Below are positions 16,506-26,681 of a stretch of 64,000 bases of DNA, one piece after another. The notes under the pieces were generated by a model that was not told the DNA's origin, searched no databases, and saw only the letters and a program-made list of their open reading frames with translations. The stretch comes from an uncultured Acinetobacter sp. (GTDB lineage: Bacteria > Pseudomonadota > Gammaproteobacteria > Pseudomonadales > Moraxellaceae). Both the position numbers and the translations under genes were made by a program. Positions within the stretch are counted from its first letter, which is position 1; each line of letters starts with the position of its first letter. The stretch lies in the NCBI GenBank assembly GCA_913777945.1, contig CAJYTY010000022.1:269815-333814 (forward strand), in the 5' to 3' direction.

Positions 16506-17714
16506 ATGAGCGTCACAATTGGTACTCCCCTTCAATCTTCTGCATTTAAAGTGTTACTGTTAGGTTCGGGAGAACTTGGTAAAGAGGTTGTGATTTCATT
16601 ACAGCGTCTTGGTGTCGAAGTTCATGCGGCAGATCGTTATGATCATGCACCAGCAATGCAAGTAGCGCATTATTCTTATACGCTCAATATGGCCGATCCG
16701 GTCGAACTTAAAAAACTGATCGAAGACGTTAAACCGCATTTGATCGTGCCTGAAATTGAAGCAATTGCCACTGAAGTATTGCTTGAAATTGAGCGTAATC
16801 AAACTGCAACCGTTATTCCATCGGCAAAAGCAGTCAACCTGACCATGAACCGTGAAGGCATTCGACGCTTGGCTGCTGAAGAATTAGGTTTACCAACCTC
16901 AGCCTACCGCTTTGCCGAATCTTTAGAAAGCTTCAGGGCAGCCTGCGATGACATTGGTTATCCAAACTTTGTAAAACCTGTCATGTCGTCATCCGGTAAA
17001 GGTCAATCACGAGTTAAGAGCTTTGAAGAAGTCGATGCTGCATGGGAATATGCACAAACCGGTGGTCGGGTAAATCAGGGCAAAGTGATTGTAGAATCTC
17101 AAATTGATTTTGATTTTGAAATTACCCTTCTCACGGTACGTGCCAAAAACCCTCAAACAGGCCAAATCGAAACACATTACTGTGACCCGATTGGGCATCG
17201 CCAAGACGCAGGTGATTATGTTGAAAGCTGGCAACCACAACCAATGACAGATGCGGCGCTAGCAGAATCTAAACGCATTGCAAATAAAGTCACCACAGCA
17301 CTTGGCGGTTGCGGTATTTTCGGTGTTGAGCTGTTTGTCAAAGGTGATCATGTCTGGTTTAGCGAGGTATCACCACGTCCACACGATACCGGGCTAGTTA
17401 CGCTTGCTTCACAATTTCAAAGCGAATTTGAATTACATGCGCGTGCCATTTTAGGGCTACCTGTAAATACAGCGCGCCACAGCGTAGCGGCCAGTGCCGT
17501 GATTTATGCGGGTACAGATGCAAATAATTTAAGTTTTGATCAACTCAATACAGCACTGTCGCATCCAGATACGGATTTGCGCCTCTTTGGTAAACCAGAA
17601 GGCTTTAAACGTCGCCGTATGGGTGTTGCCACTGCACGCGCAGAAACGACTGACGCAGCTCGTACATTAGCACAGCAAGCGGCCGATCAGGTTCATGTTG
17701 TACTTCCTGAATAA
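16506..17714 (+). CDS. purT: Formate-dependent phosphoribosylglycinamide formyltransferase
   Basis: A 402-residue ATP-grasp enzyme close to E. coli PurT. It has '[20 protein letters not shown]' (PurK-like N-domain), 'PEIEAIATE', '[20 protein letters not shown]', the ATP-grasp loop '[12 protein letters not shown]' and metal-binding '[10 protein letters not shown]...[12 protein letters not shown]'. It makes formyl-GAR from GAR, formate and ATP in purine synthesis, bypassing folate. Start 16506 matches the family N-terminus; upstream codons are unconserved. glnD follows after 28 bp. Confidence 0.95.
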   Translation: MSVTIGTPLQSSAFKVLLLGSGELGKEVVISLQRLGVEVHAADRYDHAPAMQVAHYSYTLNMADPVELKKLIEDVKPHLIVPEIEAIATEVLLEIERNQTATVIPSAKAVNLTMNREGIRRLAAEELGLPTSAYRFAESLESFRAACDDIGYPNFVKPVMSSSGKGQSRVKSFEEVDAAWEYAQTGGRVNQGKVIVESQIDFDFEITLLTVRAKNPQTGQIETHYCDPIGHRQDAGDYVESWQPQPMTDAALAESKRIANKVTTALGGCGIFGVELFVKGDHVWFSEVSPRPHDTGLVTLASQFQSEFELHARAILGLPVNTARHSVAASAVIYAGTDANNLSFDQLNTALSHPDTDLRLFGKPEGFKRRRMGVATARAETTDAARTLAQQAADQVHVVLPE

Positions 17715-17742
17715 TCATTCAATTTAATATGAGTCCATTTTT

Positions 17743-20409
17743 ATGATTATTACTTCACCGCTGCTGGATTATGTCACCAGTCATCACGATATCAAGGCAA
17801 TTAATCAATGGCGTGCAGATGTCGAAAAGCAGATTCAGGAGTATTATGAAAATGGACTCTCCATTCGTGATGTCGTCATTGCACGATCTAATCTGATTGA
17901 TGAAGCCCTGATATTTTTGTGGAAACATGCCGGGCTTGATCAATCACGTTTGGGCCTTTTTGCAGTGGGTGGCTATGGCCGAAAGGAAATGCTGCCCTAC
18001 TCCGATGTCGACATCATGATTTTGGCAGAAGACGAAATTGATCCAGAGCTAGAAAAACAGATCTCGACATTTATTTCATCGCTTTGGGATGTAGGAAATT
18101 TTAAACCAGGCACCAGCGTTCGTACTATTCAAAACTGCGTTGAACAGGCCACCAATGATCTGACCGTTGCAACCACGCTGATTGAAGCGCGACTTATTAC
18201 CGGCAATCCAGATTTAGCCAAATGGCCCCGCCGAATTGTTTCACAAACTTGGACCGACAAAACCTTCTTCGATGCCAAAATGGCAGAGCAAGCAAAACGG
18301 CACGCCCAGCACAATAACACCGAAAGCAATCTTGAGCCTGATATTAAAAATGCACCTGGTGGCATTCGCGATATGAACCAAATTGGATGGATCGCAAAGC
18401 GCCATTTCCGTGTGAATCGGATCTATGATTTGGTGCATTTGGGCTTTATTACCGAGTACGAACTCAAAATTCTTGAAGAAGCAGAAAGCTTTTTATGGGA
18501 AATCCGTCACCACTTGCACCGACTCAGCAAACGTGATGAAAATCGGCTACTGTTCGATCATCAACGTGAAATTGCAGCCAAATTTGGGTATACCCGCCTA
18601 GAAGGTCAGCCGGGCAACTATGCGGTTGAACAATTTATGAAGCGGTATTACCGCACTGCTCAGCAAATTTCTACACTCAATGAAATGCTATTGGCTTATT
18701 TTAATGAATCAGTCATTACGCCTCGACTTCCCAATTACGAGCGTAAAATCGAAGAAATTAATGAAAACTTCAAGCTCGTAGACAAAAAACTTGCCGTTCA
18801 GCATCATAAAGTTTTTTCTGAGAATCCGAGTGCTATTTTAGAGCTTTTCTATTTGCTGGCCAATCGTCCAGAAATTGAAGGAATTCGTGCGCGAACCTTG
18901 CGCTTATTAATTATGGCCGCAAAGCGTATTGATCAAGAATTTCGAGACAATCCAGCGCATCAAGCCCTGTTTATGGCCATTATCCGCTCGCCATACCGCC
19001 TATACGACACACTGGTCGATATGAAACGTTATGGAATTTTGGGTAATTATATTCCTGCGTTTGGTCAAATCATGGGCCTCATGCAGTACGATCTATTTCA
19101 TATCTATACGGTCGATGCGCATACTTTATTGTTGATTCGTAATCTTAATCGATTCAAAGAAACTGAATTTGCACAGCACTTTCCAGTGGTAAGCTCCGTA
19201 TTCCAGCGTTTGGCACGTCGTGATATTGTCTATCTGGCTGCTATTTTTCACGATATCGCCAAGGGCCGCGGCGGTGATCATAGTGAATTGGGTGCAGAAG
19301 ATGCGATCGAATTTTGCCGAGCGCATGGTTTCACCGAACGTGAATGCAAACTGGTCGCATGGTTGATTCAAAACCACTTGTTAATGTCGCTCACTGCACA
19401 GAAAAAAGATATTTCAGATCCAGATGTCATTAAAGAGTTCGCTGAAAAACTCGGTGACATGGAACATCTTGACTACTTATATACACTTACCGTCGCTGAT
19501 ATTAATGCTACCAATCCAAAGCTTTGGAATACTTGGCGCGCCTCATTAATGCGTCAGTTATACACGTATTCGCGTGATGTGATTCGTTCAGGTTTGGGTC
19601 GCCCAGTCGACTATCAAATGCTGATTGAAGACACCAAGTTTACTGCGAGTGAAATACTGGTCAATGAGTTTTCACTTGATGCAGTCGAACGGGTCTGGCA
19701 AGAGCTTGGTGATGAATACTTCCTCAAAGAGTCAGCAGATGAAATCGCGTGGCATACGCGTGCTATTTTGCTTCACGGCGATAATTCTGCACCACTGGTG
19801 TTGCTTCGTGCACACCGCCAATCTGCACAAGACGCCGTACAAATCTTTATTTATACACAAGATAAGCCTAACCTTTTTGCCACCACTGTGGCAGTGTTAG
19901 ATCGCATGAATCTGGATGTACAAGATGCACGGATTATTACTGCCACCAAAGCATTTAGTTTAGATACTTACTTGGTGTTAGATCGTTTTGGCACCCTGCT
20001 CACCGATCCAGACCGAGAGCACACTGTAAAATCGGCTTTGGTGCAGGCACTGAGTCAATCTGACAAGTATCCTGGACTAATGCAGCGCCGTATTCCGCGT
20101 CAATTACGCCATTTTGACATTGAAAATACAGTAGATGTCACACTCAATGAAGCACTGCAACAAAATATGGTGGAAATCTCAACGCTTGACCAGCCGGGCT
20201 TATTGGCTCGTGTAGGTGGCTTGTTTATGATGCAAGGACTAGATATTCATTCAGCAAAGATTGCGACACTGGGTGAGCGCGCTGAGGATATTTTCTTTGT
20301 CACCAAAAAAGATGGCCAACCGATGACCACCGATGAAGCCACTCTGTTTGCAGCGCAACTAAAATCTGCACTAGATGAGGCTTCGAGCCAAATCGCGATT
20401 CAACATTAA
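17743..20409 (+). CDS. glnD: Bifunctional [protein-PII] uridylyltransferase / uridylyl-removing enzyme
   Basis: An 888-residue GlnD. The nucleotidyltransferase domain has '[20 protein letters not shown]' (GG-G and SDVD metal ligands, about residues 75-95), followed by '[12 protein letters not shown]'. The HD domain contains '[19 protein letters not shown]' (about 499-517) for deuridylylation. Two C-terminal ACT domains lie at about 700-880 ('[17 protein letters not shown]', '[20 protein letters not shown]'). It senses glutamine and controls PII in nitrogen regulation. Full length, no defect seen. Confidence 0.96.
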   Translation: MIITSPLLDYVTSHHDIKAINQWRADVEKQIQEYYENGLSIRDVVIARSNLIDEALIFLWKHAGLDQSRLGLFAVGGYGRKEMLPYSDVDIMILAEDEIDPELEKQISTFISSLWDVGNFKPGTSVRTIQNCVEQATNDLTVATTLIEARLITGNPDLAKWPRRIVSQTWTDKTFFDAKMAEQAKRHAQHNNTESNLEPDIKNAPGGIRDMNQIGWIAKRHFRVNRIYDLVHLGFITEYELKILEEAESFLWEIRHHLHRLSKRDENRLLFDHQREIAAKFGYTRLEGQPGNYAVEQFMKRYYRTAQQISTLNEMLLAYFNESVITPRLPNYERKIEEINENFKLVDKKLAVQHHKVFSENPSAILELFYLLANRPEIEGIRARTLRLLIMAAKRIDQEFRDNPAHQALFMAIIRSPYRLYDTLVDMKRYGILGNYIPAFGQIMGLMQYDLFHIYTVDAHTLLLIRNLNRFKETEFAQHFPVVSSVFQRLARRDIVYLAAIFHDIAKGRGGDHSELGAEDAIEFCRAHGFTERECKLVAWLIQNHLLMSLTAQKKDISDPDVIKEFAEKLGDMEHLDYLYTLTVADINATNPKLWNTWRASLMRQLYTYSRDVIRSGLGRPVDYQMLIEDTKFTASEILVNEFSLDAVERVWQELGDEYFLKESADEIAWHTRAILLHGDNSAPLVLLRAHRQSAQDAVQIFIYTQDKPNLFATTVAVLDRMNLDVQDARIITATKAFSLDTYLVLDRFGTLLTDPDREHTVKSALVQALSQSDKYPGLMQRRIPRQLRHFDIENTVDVTLNEALQQNMVEISTLDQPGLLARVGGLFMMQGLDIHSAKIATLGERAEDIFFVTKKDGQPMTTDEATLFAAQLKSALDEASSQIAIQH

Positions 20410-20431
20410 TATTTTTACTGGTAACTGTTTC

Positions 20432-21601
20432 ATGAACGCTAGCTTGTCTTTACTGCACCCTTACCCATTTGAAAAGCTGAATGCCCTTTTTAAGGATATT
20501 ACGCCCGCAGACCTCCCATTAATTCCATTATCGATTGGGGAGCCAAAACATCCTGCACCAGCTTTTGTAAAACAAGCAATCGTGGAACATTTTAATCATC
20601 TTTCAACCTATCCAAACAGTAAAGGTTTGCCAGAGCTACGTGACAGTATTGCAAATTGGCTACAGCGTCGTTTTAAACTAAACCAGATCAGTGCAGACTC
20701 ACAGATTTTACCGGTCACAGGTACACGCGAAGGAATTTTTTCTTTTGTACAGGCGCTGATCAATCGTGACGAAGCACCTTATGTGGTCATGCCTAATCCT
20801 TTTTATCAAATTTATGAGGGTGCAGCATTACTTGCCGGCGCAAAACCGTATTTCATCAACTGTACAGCAGAAAATGACTATTTAGGTGACTTTGATGCCG
20901 TTCCTGCCGAAGTGTGGGAAAAAACAGCTTTGCTGTTTGTGTGTACACCTGGAAATCCAACAGGTGCAGTACTCTCAAAAGAGAAATTTAAAAAACTAAT
21001 TGAACTGTCCGATCAGTATAATTTTGTGATTGCATCAGATGAATGCTACTCAGAACTCTGGTTTGACCAGCCACCTGTCGGCTTATTGGAAGTATGTGCC
21101 GAAATTGGGCGCGATGACTATAAAAACTGTATCGTTTTCCATTCGTTATCCAAGCGTTCAAATTTACCGGGTATGCGCTCTGGTTTTGTGGCGGGTGATG
21201 CAGCATTGCTCAAGCCTTATTTACAGTTCCGTACCTATCATGGTGCAGCAATGCCGGTTCAACATCAATTGGCTTCTATTTACGCATGGAACGATGAAGT
21301 ACATGTTGAAGAAAACCGCCAGCAATATCGCGCGAAATTCGACATGTTTCAGTCAGAATTAGGCGGTTTGCTACCGCTTCAAAAGCCTGATGCGGGTTTT
21401 TATTACTGGTTGCAAGTCGATAACGATGAAGCCTTTGCCAAAATGCTGATGGAAAAAGCCCACATCAAGGTTTTGCCAGGTCGTTATCTTTCGCGTGATA
21501 CTTCAACAGGTAATCCGGGTGAAAATCATGTACGTATGGCATTGGTCGCAGATCTGGCACAATGTGAACAAGTTGTGGCACGATTAAAGAAAATTTTATA
21601 A
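20432..21601 (+). CDS. dapC: Succinyldiaminopimelate transaminase
   Basis: A 389-residue class I PLP aminotransferase. It has 'IPLSIGEPKHPAPAFV', 'YPNSKGLPELRDSIANWL', the N-x-x-N-P-G motif 'CTPGNPTGAVLS', 'SDECYSELWF' and the PLP lysine in 'HSLSKRSNLPGMRSGF'. The adjacent glnD (22 bp gap) is the typical dapC location in beta/gammaproteobacteria. It makes N-succinyl-LL-diaminopimelate in lysine/peptidoglycan synthesis. Start 20432 gives the family N-terminus 'NASLSLLHPYPFEKL'. Confidence 0.92.
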   Translation: MNASLSLLHPYPFEKLNALFKDITPADLPLIPLSIGEPKHPAPAFVKQAIVEHFNHLSTYPNSKGLPELRDSIANWLQRRFKLNQISADSQILPVTGTREGIFSFVQALINRDEAPYVVMPNPFYQIYEGAALLAGAKPYFINCTAENDYLGDFDAVPAEVWEKTALLFVCTPGNPTGAVLSKEKFKKLIELSDQYNFVIASDECYSELWFDQPPVGLLEVCAEIGRDDYKNCIVFHSLSKRSNLPGMRSGFVAGDAALLKPYLQFRTYHGAAMPVQHQLASIYAWNDEVHVEENRQQYRAKFDMFQSELGGLLPLQKPDAGFYYWLQVDNDEAFAKMLMEKAHIKVLPGRYLSRDTSTGNPGENHVRMALVADLAQCEQVVARLKKIL

Positions 21602-21613
21602 TCAATCAAGCTT

Positions 21614-21645
21614 AAAAAAAGCCTCTCTATTGAGAGGCTTTTTTC
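21614..21645. terminator. Bidirectional terminator between dapC and the TonB receptor
   Basis: AAAAAAAGCCTCTC-TATT-GAGAGGCTTTTTT forms a strong stem with T-runs on both strands between two convergent genes. Confidence 0.9.
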
Positions 21646-23862
21646 TTAGAAATCAAAGCTTGCACTGAGCATAAATGTACGTGGCAATCCGGCAACCAAA
21701 TAACCATTATTGGTATTGGAACTGCTATTGATATTGTCGTACAAACCTACCGATGCCCAATAGTTTTGATCAAAGACATTATTGATTTTGAAATTAAATG
21801 TGGTTGGCGTTTGCCCTAATTGAGTTTTGTAAATTGCCCCTAAATCGAGCGTAGTCCAGTCTTTCACCTTAAGTGTGTTGTCTAGGCTTGCATAACTTGA
21901 TCCGGTATAAACCAGTTGGGCATTAAGCGAAATATCTGCTGCAATTGGTAGTTTCCAGTCCGCCCCAATGTTAGCCTGAAACTTAGGTACACCTACCTCA
22001 TCCTTTGAATCATAAGCAATCGACCCTGTATTTTCTTGTTTAGCATGCATCCATGTTGCACCGCCTAATACAGTAATTGCATCGGTAAGTTTTCCATAAG
22101 TATTAAGTTCAACACCTCGATGAACATACTCACCTGCATCACTAAATACCTGATTTTGAATAACAGCACGCTGTTTATTGATATCAAATAGACTCAAACT
22201 TGCACCGAAAGTTCCATTTTCATACTTTGTTCCAATTTCTTTTTGTTTTGCAACAAATGGCTTTAATGTAGTTGTGGTGCCATTATTGGTATTACTTAAA
22301 CCCTTGGCCAACGACTCAATGTAATTACCATACACCGAAATTTCTGGTGTTAACTTGTATGAAACACCTAATACTGGTGTAAATTTGCTTTCATCATAGG
22401 CGGTTTTTTCCCCATTACTATACGCATAATTATCTTGCATAATCGTTTGATATCGCCCACCAAACATTAGATTAAGTCGATCATCAAGTGCCTTTAGGTT
22501 GTCTCCAATTGCAATACTTCTTAACCGTGTACGTGTCGTCAGTTTGGGTGAATTCAACTCATTTCCAGAATATACAGGCGATGTTGCAAGTGGCTGATCG
22601 TATTGCACTGGCATATATAAGTTGTTGGTATATTGATTCGCAAAATCCATAATGTAGGCATTACGGGAATTCAATTGAAATGCCGATGCTGCAAGTACGA
22701 ATTGATGCGATATGTCGCCAGTATTCAGTTTGGTACGTAGGCCGATTTCTCCTGTATTGACCATATCTACCCGAGCATTGTCAAACCGATAAAATGTGCT
22801 ATCACCCGTACTTGCATTACTCAGTGTAAGATTAGCTAGGCTATTACGCTCTTCACCATGACGAAAACCATAGGCTGCATAGGCAGTAACAGCATCCGTC
22901 AGATCATATTCTGCACGGTAACTTCCAAAATAATTTTCTTCATTTGAATAAGTCCATTTTTGCGCATAATTACTTGATGCTTTAACCGCAGAAGGCACAC
23001 TCGTTACAGCAGCACCTAATGTTACATTGGGTCTAGTCGCCTCTAGTCTATTATTGCTATATCCCATATCGCCCGATAGACGCAAACGCTCACCTCGATA
23101 GTCTAGCCCTATCGCAGTCAAACCTAACGTATTTTTTTCATGATCAACCGCGGTATGACCACCATGATAAGCCGTATTGACTCGCACACCAAACTGTTGA
23201 TCCTCTCCAAAACGTCGGGCCACATCGCTAGCAACATACCCTCCATTAAAATCGGTTCCTAACGTGACACGATTTAAAGGCTCATTTCCAGCACGTTTAG
23301 GCAACAGATTTATTGCACCCCCAATACCACCACTACTTGGCATCGCTCCATTTAAAAATGAAGAAGCGCCTTTTAGTAATTCCACACGTTCGAACAATTC
23401 AGTCGGAATATATTGGCGTGGTAAAATAGAATACAAGCCGTTATACGCCGTATCATCTGAGCCAAGATTAAAACCGCGAATATAATAGTTTTCTTGGAAG
23501 TTTCCAAAGCCACGCCCCACCCGCACACTTGGATCGGCTTTAAGTACATCACCAACACTCTTTGCTTGCCGCTCTTGAATGTATTGATTGGTGTAGGCAC
23601 TTAGACTAAACGGCGTATCCAAATTTTTTTGATTTCCAAAAATACCAATTCGCCCTCCCGATGCAACCTGACCTCCAGCATAAGCCTCCATAAGACCATC
23701 TGCCGATGCATCTGCACTTGCGACCACGCGGATGGTTTCAAGTGCAGTTACAGTTGTGGATTTTTGTTGAGATTCATCTAGTGAAGCTTGTACTTCAGCA
23801 TGAATAATTTGCGTACCAGATACACAGGCCATAAGCATGACCAAAGGTTTGATTTTTCGCAT
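21646..23862 (-). CDS. TonB-dependent siderophore receptor
   Basis: A 738-residue outer-membrane receptor with a signal peptide (about residues 1-22, ending IHAEV). The plug domain has 'TPFSLSAYTNQYIQERQAKSV', 'NYYIRGFN' and 'ERVELLKGASSFLNGAMPSSGGIGGAINLLPKRA'. The 22-strand barrel ends in the aromatic 'LPRTFMLSASFDF' sorting signal. It resembles ferric-siderophore receptors of the FhuE/FpvA type; the siderophore is not identifiable. No biosynthesis or inner-membrane transport genes are nearby. Upstream AT-rich sequence has Fur-like half sites. Confidence 0.9.
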   Translation of the reverse strand: MRKIKPLVMLMACVSGTQIIHAEVQASLDESQQKSTTVTALETIRVVASADASADGLMEAYAGGQVASGGRIGIFGNQKNLDTPFSLSAYTNQYIQERQAKSVGDVLKADPSVRVGRGFGNFQENYYIRGFNLGSDDTAYNGLYSILPRQYIPTELFERVELLKGASSFLNGAMPSSGGIGGAINLLPKRAGNEPLNRVTLGTDFNGGYVASDVARRFGEDQQFGVRVNTAYHGGHTAVDHEKNTLGLTAIGLDYRGERLRLSGDMGYSNNRLEATRPNVTLGAAVTSVPSAVKASSNYAQKWTYSNEENYFGSYRAEYDLTDAVTAYAAYGFRHGEERNSLANLTLSNASTGDSTFYRFDNARVDMVNTGEIGLRTKLNTGDISHQFVLAASAFQLNSRNAYIMDFANQYTNNLYMPVQYDQPLATSPVYSGNELNSPKLTTRTRLRSIAIGDNLKALDDRLNLMFGGRYQTIMQDNYAYSNGEKTAYDESKFTPVLGVSYKLTPEISVYGNYIESLAKGLSNTNNGTTTTLKPFVAKQKEIGTKYENGTFGASLSLFDINKQRAVIQNQVFSDAGEYVHRGVELNTYGKLTDAITVLGGATWMHAKQENTGSIAYDSKDEVGVPKFQANIGADWKLPIAADISLNAQLVYTGSSYASLDNTLKVKDWTTLDLGAIYKTQLGQTPTTFNFKINNVFDQNYWASVGLYDNINSSSNTNNGYLVAGLPRTFMLSASFDF

Positions 23863-23898
23863 GGCTGACTCAGGGAGAAAAATTTACACAAATACTAA

Positions 23899-23950
23899 AT
23901 GAGAATAACAATGATTAAAAGAATTATTATTAAATAAAACTCATTCTCAT
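23899..23950. promoter_or_regulatory. Fur-like repeats upstream of the siderophore receptor
   Basis: ATGAGAAT (23899-23906) and its exact inverse ATTCTCAT (23943-23950) flank an AT-rich core containing ACAATGATT and ATTATTATT. The arms resemble Fur half-sites (TGAGAAT against TGATAAT) but no full 19-bp box is present. They lie 37-88 bp before the receptor start. Confidence 0.45.
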
Positions 23951-24016
23951 ATTTTCTAATTATGCCCTTTATGATTGTGATTCTTAAAGTACACATCTCC
24001 AAACTCAAAAAAAGAG

Positions 24017-24628
24017 CTATACATAACCAATCAAAAGTATTGAAAAAATGCAAAATGCTCCAGCGGATAGATAATACAATTTACAAGAATTCCGTTGTAA
24101 AAAGTTTAATGACTGATCGAATGTCAACATTCGAACCAAAAAAAGGTTCCAAACCAAAACGACCACTATCATCCAGATTGAAATTGAAAGTTTTTCATAC
24201 CAATCGAACTGCTCAGCTATTAAAATACTCAAGCTACTGTAAAACAGTAAATTTTTCGGATTAACCAGGCTAGATTGAACACCTTTGATGAAATGTATTT
24301 TTTCCTTACGGATGTGTAAATTATTTTCACGTCTCAAATTCAACGGTGATTTGGCATAACGGATACATAAATAAGAGAGATAGAATAAATATAAAATACC
24401 GATCCATTTGATGGCTACGAGAATACTTTTATCGATATTGATTAGTAATTGTAATCCAATAAATACAAAAGCGATAATGACCGCATTTCCCAACGCTACT
24501 CCGCAACAGACTAAAATGGCTGCATTTCGATTATGGCGCAATAGCGTTGTCAAAATGAGAAAAAAATCTGGTCCTGGAGAAAGTAAGGCAATAAAGTGAG
24601 TGAGCGCAATCGCAATAAACAGTTCCAC
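24017..24628 (-). CDS. LysE/RhtB-family amino-acid exporter
   Basis: A 203-residue inner-membrane protein with about six hydrophobic segments and the family signature 'FIALLSPGPDFFLILTTLLRH' split near the first TM ('SPGPDF'). It also has 'GVALGNAVIIAFVFIGLQ', 'GILYLFYLSYLCIRY' and 'GVQSSLVNPKNLLFYSS'. It exports an amino acid or related compound. It lies 32 bp downstream of an AraC regulator on the same strand, which probably controls it. Local base composition is more AT-rich than its neighbours. Confidence 0.85.
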   Translation of the reverse strand: MELFIAIALTHFIALLSPGPDFFLILTTLLRHNRNAAILVCCGVALGNAVIIAFVFIGLQLLINIDKSILVAIKWIGILYLFYLSYLCIRYAKSPLNLRRENNLHIRKEKIHFIKGVQSSLVNPKNLLFYSSLSILIAEQFDWYEKLSISIWMIVVVLVWNLFLVRMLTFDQSLNFLQRNSCKLYYLSAGAFCIFSILLIGYV

Positions 24629-24660
24629 AAGGTATCTCGCTATAAATCATCAACACGAGA

Positions 24661-25527
24661 TTAAGTATTTAGATGTGTATTATCTTGTATAAAATTGCGC
24701 GTCATAGATAGTTGATACTGTCTAGGCGTCGCACCAGCGAACTGCTTAAAAACCCGATGAAAATGGCTCTGGTCGCTAAAACCTAAATCATAAGCAATTG
24801 CTGTGATTGACTTTCCTGTTTTAAGTTGTTGTCGAGCTTGATGAATACGAAGATTCAACTGAAATGCGTGTGGAGTTAACCCTAAATTTTGTTTAAATAA
24901 TCGTATGATTGTAAAGCGGCTCAATCCACTCGACTGAGCAAGTTCTTCAAGGGAAAGAAAGGTTTGGTGCTGGTTAAGAAGATTTATCAATTCATCTAAA
25001 GCCGCTCTTAAATACTGCTTATTGTGTAAAAACCGCCAAGACATAGAAGGGAAAATAAATTGAATGAGCGTGTCTATTAATTGTTGCTCTTTTTCTAAAA
25101 CAGTAAAATTTGGATTAAATAGTGTCTCATTCATTTTGCAGAACGATTGATACACTTCAGATTTTCGAATAATTTCAGGTTTTAAAACAGGTATTTTCTG
25201 TTCGATGCTATTCGATAAACCCTCTTCAATAAAAGCTGAAAGCCACGATGCATCTAAATGCATCATTTGATAACTCCAGTCCTGATTGGGTAATGGATTA
25301 CACGAGTGCTCTGTAAATGCTGGCACAATCACCAGACTACCTGGAGTTAAGCGCTCGAATTGGTGAAAGGCACTACTAAAGCAACTAAAACCGGCATCAA
25401 CAGCACCAATCGAAAAAGTTTCATGACTATGCGATTTGTAGCAAGTTCGACTGATACATGCCTTACGCGTTTCCACATAAGGCATGCGAGCATCTGACCA
25501 GAACAGATTACCTGAATGACTCAACAT
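24661..25527 (-). CDS. AraC-family transcriptional regulator with cupin sensor domain
   Basis: A 288-residue protein. The N-terminal AraC-ligand (cupin) domain has 'SHSHETFSIGAVDAG' and 'PGSLVIVPAFTEHSCNP'. Two C-terminal helix-turn-helices are 'LSLEELAQSSGLSRFTIIRLFKQ' (quoted in part) and 'ITAIAYDLGFSDQSHFHRVFKQFAGATPRQYQ' (quoted in part). The layout and the downstream lysE-type exporter suggest it senses an amino acid and drives export. ATG 25527 is used; a TTG at 25539 would add four residues. The gpx stop lies 21 bp upstream. Confidence 0.85.
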   Translation of the reverse strand: MLSHSGNLFWSDARMPYVETRKACISRTCYKSHSHETFSIGAVDAGFSCFSSAFHQFERLTPGSLVIVPAFTEHSCNPLPNQDWSYQMMHLDASWLSAFIEEGLSNSIEQKIPVLKPEIIRKSEVYQSFCKMNETLFNPNFTVLEKEQQLIDTLIQFIFPSMSWRFLHNKQYLRAALDELINLLNQHQTFLSLEELAQSSGLSRFTIIRLFKQNLGLTPHAFQLNLRIHQARQQLKTGKSITAIAYDLGFSDQSHFHRVFKQFAGATPRQYQLSMTRNFIQDNTHLNT

Positions 25528-25548
25528 TAAAAAAGCCAAGCATTAAAC

Positions 25549-26037
25549 TTATGCATTGCCCAAAGCTTTCTCAATATCTTCTTCTAGGCTTTCTGGTTTT
25601 GTGGTTGGTGCATAACGATTCAACACCTTCCCGTCACGGCTAACAAGAAACTTAGTAAAGTTCCATTTGATATTTTCGCTACCCAAAATCCCTTTCGCTT
25701 CACGGGTAAGATAGCGAAAAATCGCATGTGCTTCTGGGCCTTTAACATCAACCTTGGCAAACATCGGGAAGCTTACGCCATAATTGCGTTGACAAAATGA
25801 GCCAATTTCCTGATTTGAACCTGGATCTTGCCCTCCAAACTGGTTGCATGGAAAACCTAAAACTTCAAAACCCTGTTCTTTGTATTTTTCATAAATTTTT
25901 TCTAAACCAGCAAATTGTGGCGTAAAACCACATTTGCTTGCAGTATTTACGATTAAAAGTACTTTGCCCTGATAATCGGCAAGTGACTTCGTCTCTCCCT
26001 CAAGTAAATCTGCTTCAAATTGATAAAGGTTGGTCAT
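25549..26037 (-). CDS. Glutathione peroxidase family (thiol peroxidase)
   Basis: A 162-residue protein with the peroxidatic cysteine in '[12 protein letters not shown]' (about residue 36), the Gln region '[13 protein letters not shown]' and the Trp-Asn motif '[14 protein letters not shown]'. The bacterial Cys-type enzymes usually use thioredoxin to reduce peroxides. Its start overlaps the msrB end by 4 bp, so both oxidant-repair genes form one operon. No signal peptide, so cytosolic. Confidence 0.92.
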   Translation of the reverse strand: MTNLYQFEADLLEGETKSLADYQGKVLLIVNTASKCGFTPQFAGLEKIYEKYKEQGFEVLGFPCNQFGGQDPGSNQEIGSFCQRNYGVSFPMFAKVDVKGPEAHAIFRYLTREAKGILGSENIKWNFTKFLVSRDGKVLNRYAPTTKPESLEEDIEKALGNA

Positions 26038-26453
26038 GGATAAGTTTCCTCATCATTCTTCTCGTCGGTTTTTAATTGTAATGACGCCGAATTTACGCAA
26101 TATCGCAATCCTGTCGGCTGTGGTCCATCTTCAAAAACATGCCCTAAATGAGCGTCGCAGTGATGACAAACAATCTCTGTTCGAACCATTCCATGCGATA
26201 AATCGTCATGCTCCTCTATTGCGGTGGTGTTAATCGGTTTATAAAAACTTGGCCAGCCACAGCCACTATCATATTTAGTGATTGAAGAGAATAATTCTGC
26301 ACCGCAGCAACGACATACATAGGTACCCGATTGCTTTGTATTCCAGTACTGACCTGTAAAAGCAGGCTCAGTGCCCTTTTGTCGCGTGATTCGGTACTCT
26401 TCTGGTGATAACTCTCTTTGCCATTCTCGTTCTGTTTTGTTGAGTTTTCCCAT
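26034..26453 (-). CDS. msrB: Peptide-methionine (R)-S-oxide reductase
   Basis: A 139-residue MsrB. The two zinc CxxC pairs are '[11 protein letters not shown]' and '[14 protein letters not shown]', 'SGCGWPSFY' carries a conserved Trp/Pro, and the catalytic cysteine is in '[11 protein letters not shown]'. It reduces methionine-R-sulfoxide in proteins. Cytosolic, first gene of the msrB-gpx unit. Confidence 0.94.
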   Translation of the reverse strand: MGKLNKTEREWQRELSPEEYRITRQKGTEPAFTGQYWNTKQSGTYVCRCCGAELFSSITKYDSGCGWPSFYKPINTTAIEEHDDLSHGMVRTEIVCHHCDAHLGHVFEDGPQPTGLRYCVNSASLQLKTDEKNDEETYP

Positions 26454-26578
26454 GATAGTTTCCCTAGCTATTTTGCTGTTTAAAATAGGATAATCTTATA
26501 TTTACGTCATTCAATCTAAAATTTCTAGTGTTTCATGCACAATTTACAAAACACGTATAATTGAATCAAAAGCAAAAA

Positions 26579-26638
26579 GTAAGCAATATTATTTTTCAAG
26601 TAAGCAGTAGTTATGTAACCAATGCTTCATTGTAAGCA
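26579..26638. repeat. Three direct GTAAGCA repeats upstream of alaA
   Basis: GTAAGCA occurs at 26579-26585, 26600-26606 and 26632-26638, spaced 21 and 32 bp (about two and three helical turns), ending 43 bp before the alaA ATG. This looks like a regulatory cluster. The binding protein is unknown. Confidence 0.45.
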
Positions 26639-26681
26639 AAATACATGTTAATCTTTGTCCATTCTTGCTAAGGATAAAAAA

